Of a stretch of DNA of 64,000 nucleotides, positions 59,009-64,000 are shown piece after piece. The notes below the pieces were generated by a model, which saw only the letters and a list, made by a program, of their open reading frames with translations, was not told the origin of the DNA and made no database searches. The position numbers were made by a program, and so were the translations under genes. Numbering within the stretch: the stretch's first letter is position 1; each line of letters begins with the position of its first letter. This stretch comes from Marinisporobacter sp. (GTDB lineage Bacteria; Bacillota; Clostridia; Peptostreptococcales; Thermotaleaceae). The stretch spans positions 155,851-219,850 of the forward strand of contig JAOARV010000006.1 in NCBI GenBank assembly GCA_025210395.1, given 5' to 3'.

Positions 59009-59143
59009 ATGGAAAATCTAAAAATAGCGCAGAAATGTATGACATGCGAAAAGGGTTGTAAGCAATACATTTTAAGTGGGGATGTAAAATATTGTCCTAA
59101 GTATATAAAATGCAAAAAAAATAAGCATGTAAAAACGAAATAA
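59009..59143 (+). CDS. Small Cys-rich protein (44 residues)
   Basis: A short gene with a strong SD (GGGGGGAG, 5 bases before ATG). The product has five cysteines (C10, C13, C17, C29, C35), including CMTCEKGC and a later CPKYIKC, and many lysines. The pattern suggests a zinc- or iron-binding knuckle or a disulfide-rich peptide; there is no signal peptide. I do not recognise the family. A hairpin terminator follows directly, which supports a real transcription unit between the S24 and DUF11 genes. Confidence 0.6.
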   Translation: MENLKIAQKCMTCEKGCKQYILSGDVKYCPKYIKCKKNKHVKTK

Positions 59144-59158
59144 AGGGCTATTGAGTAG

Positions 59159-59196
59159 ATACTACGATCGAATAGATCGTGGTATTATTTACTTTT
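59159..59196 (+). terminator. Terminator after the small Cys-rich gene
   Basis: An 11-bp stem (59159-59169 with 59175-59185, one wobble), five-base loop, then a T-rich stretch ending TTTTT. Confidence 0.75.
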
Positions 59197-59218
59197 TGAA
59201 CATTTAAGAACTATATAG

Positions 59219-59248
59219 AACACAATCTTTAGTACTTTACATAATATA
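59219..59248 (+). promoter_or_regulatory. Sigma-K-like promoter ahead of the DUF11 gene
   Basis: CATAATATA (59240-59248) fits the sporulation sigma-K -10 pattern CATAnnnTA exactly, with AACA/CACA (59219-59224) at about the right distance for the -35 AC element. It is a pattern match only. Confidence 0.4.
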
Positions 59249-59303
59249 AAATTAGGAAAAACTGTAAGTTTTCTATCTAAAAATATCAAGGAGTGAAGTG
59301 AAA

Positions 59304-60689
59304 ATGGCAGATATTGTACAATCTTGTAATTGTAGTACCTATGAGAATTTGAATTGCTGTGATAAGAATATAGGAATATCTATTGTTCAACCTAGATGTC
59401 AAGTTTTACCAGATGGTAGAGTTGTAACCAATCCAGGATATGTGACGAACCTCAACAAGTCTTTTTGGACCTACAAAGTTTTAACAGATTGTAAGCAAGC
59501 AACAAATCCTTTAGAAGTCATTGCTATTCCTGTTTGTGAAATTTTAAAACCAGAAATAGTTATTGTATCAGAAAAGATTGATGGCTGTGGAGAATTTGTC
59601 GCAGTTCCTTATACCCTTGTAAAGGATGATACAGACTTTGGTAAAGCTCCAGATGGTTTTCAATTTTTAAGAATTGAAAACGATGGAAGATATACAAAAG
59701 GAGTATCTGTAGAATATCGCTTAGAACTTAAAGGGAACTATCCTGTAGCAACCCAACCTATTTCTGCAAAAACTGCGGCTACTGTAATGGCGTATGATTG
59801 TGAAGGTGGCTTTTTTGTTCCAGCATGTAATCCAAGGGGAAAATTGTCTATTGATAAGAAGTCTCAAACAGTTATAGCAGAGAATCAAGCAAAGCTAGAG
59901 TATCGCCTAGAAGTAGATAATATAGGAAATGCCGTTCTTGAGAAAGTTGACCTATTAGATATATTATTCCTCCCAACTCAATTGACGCCAGGAAATATTA
60001 TAAAGAATTCAGATAATTTGAATGTAGTGATTAATCCTAATGGTGAAATTAGGATTAGTGGAGATATAGGACCATTACAACCAGGAGAAGAAAAGATTAT
60101 TACCTATGAAATTGCTATTGCTGGTATTTCCTCTCCTGGACAATATGTCATTAATAACCTTGCAACTGTTACAGGAGAAAATACAGAAGCATCTGATACA
60201 GCTACAACTACATTAGATGTAGTTCAATTAGAAGCAGACAAATGCTGTCAAATATTAGAGGATGGTACGGCTAACTTTAAAATCACTGTTACAAATATAG
60301 GAGATTCGCCTAATACCCAAGTAAGTATTTTAGATGATTTGGTTATTCCTACAGGTGTAACAGTTCGTTTCTTAGATTTCGCAGGATGTAAGGCTGTATT
60401 TGGAAGAACGGGTAAGCCTGTTCCAGTGAATACAAATATAGAAGGAAATGCAGATATTAGAATCACTTGTGAGAAGATAGATATTCCAAAAGGTGCTAGT
60501 GCCCAAAAGATTATGAAGTTCAAGCTTGTATCAAGTTCTGTTGCAGGAATCACCTCTATTAAGAACGAATTAGAAAGGGTAGATCCAACAAATCCAGATA
60601 CTCAAATTTATTTAGGAACAGGAGTATTACCAGTTGAAGCGAACATTAGAGTGATCTTATCTATGGAATGTACGAGACCTTGTTCTTAA
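59304..60689 (+). CDS. Cys-rich DUF11-domain protein, possible spore-surface component
   Basis: A 461-residue protein without signal peptide or membrane helix. The N-terminal ~175 residues include a Cys cluster (C8, C10, C18, C19). Two DUF11-type beta-sandwich domains follow (about 185-310 and 315-460), each with the conserved-repeat pattern (LEYRLEVDNIGNAVLEKVDLLD; ITVTNIGDSPNTQVSILDDL). There are 16 cysteines in all, unusual for a cytoplasmic protein but common in disulfide-linked coats. ATG 59304 and an in-frame GTG at 59298 share the SD AAGGAG. A sigma-K-like promoter lies upstream and a terminator after. A mother-cell spore coat or exosporium role is inferred, not shown. Confidence 0.75.
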   Translation: MADIVQSCNCSTYENLNCCDKNIGISIVQPRCQVLPDGRVVTNPGYVTNLNKSFWTYKVLTDCKQATNPLEVIAIPVCEILKPEIVIVSEKIDGCGEFVAVPYTLVKDDTDFGKAPDGFQFLRIENDGRYTKGVSVEYRLELKGNYPVATQPISAKTAATVMAYDCEGGFFVPACNPRGKLSIDKKSQTVIAENQAKLEYRLEVDNIGNAVLEKVDLLDILFLPTQLTPGNIIKNSDNLNVVINPNGEIRISGDIGPLQPGEEKIITYEIAIAGISSPGQYVINNLATVTGENTEASDTATTTLDVVQLEADKCCQILEDGTANFKITVTNIGDSPNTQVSILDDLVIPTGVTVRFLDFAGCKAVFGRTGKPVPVNTNIEGNADIRITCEKIDIPKGASAQKIMKFKLVSSSVAGITSIKNELERVDPTNPDTQIYLGTGVLPVEANIRVILSMECTRPCS

Positions 60690-60693
60690 ATTT

Positions 60694-60775
60694 TAATAAA
60701 ACTTACTCAAAGTAGTCAAATATTTGATTTCTCCATCATAAGTTATCCATAGATTCTAAGTTTTATAATTTCCTA
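60694..60775 (-). repeat. 82-bp inverted repeat, copy B
   Basis: The reverse complement of this segment matches copy A (58185-58266) at 72 of 82 positions with no gaps. Its central palindrome is perfect (TCAAATATTTGA). It begins five bases after the DUF11 stop codon and ends before the terminator, so it is in the DUF11 3' UTR. Confidence 0.85.
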
Positions 60776-60785
60776 ACGAATAGAA

Positions 60786-60817
60786 AAGTGAGCCTAAAAT
60801 GAGGCTTGCTTTTTTTG
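60786..60817 (+). terminator. Terminator of the DUF11 gene
   Basis: A 10-bp stem with two wobble pairs (60786-60795 approximately with 60802-60811) followed by seven T. Confidence 0.75.
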
Positions 60818-60893
60818 AAAAAAATAAATGAAGGGAAGGGATTTGATTCTGCAAGAATCGTTACAACAGAGGTTAATGAGATCATTATATAAG

Positions 60894-60923
60894 AAAAGGC
60901 TTAGGGGAGACCCTAAGCCTTTT
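60894..60923. terminator. Bidirectional terminator
   Basis: A perfect 13-bp stem (60894-60906 with 60911-60923), loop GAGA, A-tract and T-tract on either side. It mainly serves the minus-strand membrane-protein gene that ends at 60948. Confidence 0.85.
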
Positions 60924-60947
60924 AGTGTATGTAAAGATTAAAAAATA

Positions 60948-61832
60948 TTATGCTATAGCAGACCTATTGATAAAATTCATTAAAGATTCATAATCTACGT
61001 CAACTAGAAATTCAAAATCACTGTTAATTTCTAATTTATTCTTAGCATTTAATTCATGAAGTTCAAACTTTAATGAAGCTGTTTTACAGTTGTCGCAATA
61101 GATCAATTTACATAAAAAATGCTCCTCTTCCTCTAAAGAGGGACTTAAAGTAACACTATCTAATAAGTTATTGAAGGATTCTTGAGGATATTCGTTAGCC
61201 AAGCAATTTTCTAATTGGGTAAAAAATCCTTCTCCAGCCATCTTAGGAAAATTGAAAGCATCCTTTTGTTTTTTATACAATTTACAGGAATGACAATAGG
61301 GATGATCCTTTTGCATACTGCCTGAAAATAAACATCCAACCACAACACCTAAATAATCGATCATTGTAAATATCCAACCTACAATGGGATTAGAAACATC
61401 TCCCAGAGATTTATTTTTATAACTAAATGAAATAGGTGTAGTTTCAATCATATATTTTTTATAGGTTAGAAAGTCTAAATCTCCATATTCATCTGTATAA
61501 TAGTTGCTTACATGATCTCCATCAAGAGAATAAACAATTTCATTTGTTTGAGGGTCTACACAAGTAATCATATAACTTGCATATTCTACTCCTACAATAC
61601 AAATAAGTGAAAGAATGAATCCAATAAAATAGTGTTTACCTGTAATATAAGTGTTTGATTTAAATAAACCTTTAAAATAACCATATCCACATATATATCC
61701 CACAATTAATGCACCTACAGGAATAATAAAAAACATAGAAAAATGCAATCCTTCATACCCTGTAAAAAATAAAATTAGTACAGGTAAAGCCATACTAATA
61801 ACTAATGATAAAAAGCCTAAAATAATACTCAT
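60948..61832 (-). CDS. Hypothetical membrane protein with two CxxC motifs
   Basis: A 294-residue protein I do not recognise. Three hydrophobic helices fall in the first ~95 residues and a fourth near 150-172. The soluble C-terminal part contains HPYCHSCKLYKK and, about 70 residues later, KLIYCDNCKTAS, two CxxC pairs that could make one zinc ribbon. GAGGAGG lies 7 bases before the ATG on the minus strand. It is flanked by terminators and stands alone. Its function is unknown. Confidence 0.7.
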   Translation of the reverse strand: MSIILGFLSLVISMALPVLILFFTGYEGLHFSMFFIIPVGALIVGYICGYGYFKGLFKSNTYITGKHYFIGFILSLICIVGVEYASYMITCVDPQTNEIVYSLDGDHVSNYYTDEYGDLDFLTYKKYMIETTPISFSYKNKSLGDVSNPIVGWIFTMIDYLGVVVGCLFSGSMQKDHPYCHSCKLYKKQKDAFNFPKMAGEGFFTQLENCLANEYPQESFNNLLDSVTLSPSLEEEEHFLCKLIYCDNCKTASLKFELHELNAKNKLEINSDFEFLVDVDYESLMNFINRSAIA

Positions 61833-62097
61833 TTCAGTTCCTCCTCATTCTTCTAAAAATGTAAAAAAAATAATAAGCTGTATTAAATTAACTAGCACAT
61901 TATATAAAGAATTTCATGTAATGTAAAGTTCAGGGAATACAAATAGGAAAATATACCTAAATTACAAGGAAATTCAACAAATCTGTAAATTACAAAATAA
62001 AAGTTGAAAAGTTCATAATTTTTTAATTTACACAAGACGTTCTAGTGGTTATTTGGTATACTATAATTTAAATAGAAAAGCAAGAGGTGATAGAGGT

Positions 62098-63588
62098 ATG
62101 GTTATAAAATACAAAAGCACGAGAGGAAATGAAGAAATCAAATCCTCAGCAGAAGCTATATTAAAAGGAATTGCAAAGGATAAAGGGTTATTTGTACCTA
62201 TTGCATTTCCTACTATTGATAAAAAGCTAAATGATTTGACTCAGATGGATTATAAAGAAGTAGCTTTTTATGTCCTAGAAAAATTCTTAAGGGATTTTAG
62301 TGAAGCTGATTTAAGGGATGCTATAGAGAATGCTTATGATGAAAAGTTTGAAGCCAAGGAAATCGCACCTATTGTAAAAACAAAGGATGCTTATTTTCTA
62401 GAGCTTTATCATGGAAAGACATTAGCTTTTAAAGATATGGCACTTTCGATCCTTCCCCATTTACTCACAAAGGCTGCAAAAAAATTAGGAGAAGATAAAA
62501 AGATCGTGATCCTAGCAGCTACTTCAGGAGATACAGGTAAAGCCGCATTAGAAGGTTTTTCTGATGTAGATCAAACAGAAATTATTGTATTTTACCCAGA
62601 TCATGGGGTAAGTGAAGTTCAGAAGAGGCAAATGATCACACAAGAAGGAAAGAATACCCATGTAGTAGCCATCAAAGGAAACTTTGATGATGCTCAAAGT
62701 GGTGTGAAAAAAATATTCAATGATGATGATTTCAATGAGCAAATGAACGAAAAGGGCTATGTTTTTTCTTCAGCTAATTCTATTAATATAGGAAGATTAG
62801 TTCCTCAAGTTGTGTATTATGTGTATACCTATATTGAATTATTAAAAAGAGGAGAAATCACTTCTGGAGAAAAGATTAACTTTGTTGTACCTACAGGGAA
62901 TTTTGGAAATATATTAGCAGGTTATTATGCAAAGAAAATGGGACTACCTATTGGAAAATTAATTTGTGCATCTAATAAAAATAATGTACTTTATGATTTT
63001 CTAAATACAGGGGTTTATAATATTAATAGAGAATTTTTCATGACAAACTCTCCATCCATGGATATTTTGATTTCAAGTAACTTAGAAAGATTATTGTATG
63101 AACTAAGTGACCAGGATGAAAACTTAGTAAAGAATATGATGAATCAATTAGAGGGAGAAAGTAAACAATACACCATTACCCCTAAAATGAAAGAACGTTT
63201 AAAAGGTTTCTATGGAGGATTTACGACAGAGGAAGAAACAATAGAAACCATTAAAAAGGTATATACGGAATCAGAATATGTACTAGATACCCATACAGCC
63301 GTTGCATATAAAGTATATGAAGAATACAAAAAAGAGACAAAGGATGAGACGAAGACAGTTATTGTATCTACAGCAAGTCCTTACAAGTTTACAAAAAGTG
63401 TTATTAAAGGAATCAAAGAATCAATAGAGGAAAAAAATGAATTCAAACTGATTGAAATGTTATCTGAAAATACAGGAATTATCATTCCAGAGCCTATAAA
63501 GGATTTAGATCAAAAGCCTGTTTTACATGATATGAAATGTGAAAAAGATAGGATGAAAGATATAGTAAAAGGAATTCTTGATATTTAG
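62098..63588 (+). CDS. thrC: Threonine synthase
   Basis: A 496-residue PLP enzyme converting O-phosphohomoserine to threonine. The PLP lysine is K112 in GKTLAFKDMAL. Other marks are the N-terminal YKSTRGNEE, ATSGDTGKAALEGF, VFYPDHGVSEVQKRQM, SANSINIGRLVPQ and VPTGNFGNILAGYYAKKMG. The length matches the longer bacterial/yeast-type ThrC. ATG 62098 is preferred because AGAGGTGATAGAGG lies just upstream; the frame is open 15 codons earlier without an SD. A TATAAT at 62062-62067 is a candidate -10. No T-box leader is evident. Confidence 0.95.
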   Translation: MVIKYKSTRGNEEIKSSAEAILKGIAKDKGLFVPIAFPTIDKKLNDLTQMDYKEVAFYVLEKFLRDFSEADLRDAIENAYDEKFEAKEIAPIVKTKDAYFLELYHGKTLAFKDMALSILPHLLTKAAKKLGEDKKIVILAATSGDTGKAALEGFSDVDQTEIIVFYPDHGVSEVQKRQMITQEGKNTHVVAIKGNFDDAQSGVKKIFNDDDFNEQMNEKGYVFSSANSINIGRLVPQVVYYVYTYIELLKRGEITSGEKINFVVPTGNFGNILAGYYAKKMGLPIGKLICASNKNNVLYDFLNTGVYNINREFFMTNSPSMDILISSNLERLLYELSDQDENLVKNMMNQLEGESKQYTITPKMKERLKGFYGGFTTEEETIETIKKVYTESEYVLDTHTAVAYKVYEEYKKETKDETKTVIVSTASPYKFTKSVIKGIKESIEEKNEFKLIEMLSENTGIIIPEPIKDLDQKPVLHDMKCEKDRMKDIVKGILDI

Positions 63589-63888
63589 AGAATAAGAAAA
63601 TAATTAAAACAAAAGAAGAATGTGTTTGGAACATAGTCAAAGCTAGTGTTTTCGAGTTGCTACGGTAGGAAAAATTTTCAATTTGCTATTGAAATTTATT
63701 GCTTTAGAGTGTAAAAACTATTCATGAAAATAGCCTTCTATACTTGGATTGTTTTGTTTGGACAAGTTACAATACCAGATTTGAGGCTATTTTTTATATT
63801 TTTTTATCACTTGTTAGGTGAAAATGGTAAACTTCTGAAAGCATTAAAAATATATGTGTTTATAGATAAACAATATTGAGATTGAAAA
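63589..63888 (+). other. Gap after thrC
   Basis: Contains a small hairpin (about 63677-63697, TTTCAAT/ATTGAAA) and the large terminator-like structure at 63727-63800. No coding frame of note. Confidence 0.5.
63727..63800 (+). terminator. Large-loop terminator after thrC
   Basis: AAAATAGCCT (63727-63736) pairs with AGGCTATTTT (63784-63793), enclosing a 47-base segment that can form its own small stem (ACTTG with CAAGT); a T-rich tail follows. Confidence 0.6.
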
Positions 63889-64000
63889 TTACTTATAATA
63901 ACTTCTAGCATTAACAAGAGATTGAGTTTCTTTAGTGTGGGAATTTGCATAATTAAAATAATCTACGATGAAATCCTTTATTTCTTGAATAGATGTTCTA
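63889..64000 (-). CDS. C-terminal end of an unidentified gene running off the right edge
   Basis: On the minus strand the last 36 codons before a TAA (63889-63891) read RTSIQEIKDFIVDYFNYANS-like sequence ending NARSYYK, with no stop up to the window edge. The composition matches real proteins of this genome (AGA arginines, charged and aromatic residues). The family is not recognisable from this fragment. Confidence 0.4.
   Translation of the reverse strand, partial: RTSIQEIKDFIVDYFNYANSHTKETQSLVNARSYYK

Noticed and set aside
58185..60775. Inverted repeats as terminal repeats of an autonomous transposon
   Set aside because: No transposase, recombinase or target-site duplication is visible inside or at the borders, and both copies carry internal palindromes more like regulatory or hairpin elements.
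62041..62097. T-box or other amino-acid leader before thrC
   Set aside because: The likely leader is only about 30 bases from the -10 candidate to the ATG, too short for a T-box, and no specifier or terminator stem is present.

Overview
The window reads as one chromosomal stretch of an AT-rich, anaerobic, low-GC Gram-positive bacterium of the class Clostridia. The signs are strong Shine-Dalgarno (SD) sequences, frequent GTG/TTG starts, U-tailed terminators, a transketolase split into two subunits, CsaB/TagA-type wall genes, an AtoE plus two-subunit CoA-transferase operon, a giant acyl-CoA dehydratase activase and a GlcT-type antiterminator ahead of the PTS genes. The genus is not decidable by eye. 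No tRNA, rRNA or CRISPR array is seen.

Layout. 1-4200: end of csaB, a TagA-type glycosyltransferase, a YitT-family membrane protein and split transketolase. 4281-9197: PrcB-like protein, a three-LysM secreted protein, a Lon-like protease and a convergent 5-formyl-THF cyclo-ligase. 9473-12197: ftsE-ftsX plus an M23 hydrolase, a division and wall-hydrolysis module. 12421-23487: a nucleotidyltransferase fused to a catalytically dead phosphohexomutase, then a 2,849-residue cyclic beta-1,2-glucan synthase. 23518-29257: a membrane protein, mutY, a chemotaxis receptor, and a DUF917 gene with an unusual attenuator-like leader.

29380-32590 is an accessory patch of decaying DNA: a gene tail with its own terminator, an IS200/IS605-type tnpB with a likely omegaRNA, a chimeric ORF joining a Cas6-like start to a DUF234 tail, and a twice-deleted AAA-ATPase/PD-(D/E)XK gene. 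32795-35595 is the atoE-ctfAB operon. 35730-39450 holds a secreted protein with a 90-residue tandem repeat and a two-component system. recJ follows.

41278-48802 is a glycolytic unit: glcT, then a RAT/terminator leader, EIIBA-Glc, HPr, Enzyme I, pgi, fba and pfkA. It couples sugar phosphorylation to upper glycolysis under one GlcT switch. 48879-58180 holds a PAS-PAS-GAF-GGDEF protein, the activase, and a DUF2975/HTH/DUF4173 group.

58185-60775 is bounded by two ungapped 82-bp inverted repeats (72 of 82 identical by hand count). Between them lie a LexA-like S24 peptidase without a DNA-binding domain, an unlisted 44-residue Cys-rich protein, and a Cys-rich DUF11 protein with a sigma-K-like promoter, suggestive of a spore-surface protein. 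The window closes with a membrane protein, threonine synthase and a gene end running in from beyond the right edge.

The best candidates for something undescribed are the inverted-repeat-bounded S24/Cys-rich/DUF11 block, the DUF917 leader, and the dead-mutase nucleotidyltransferase paired with the cyclic glucan synthase.
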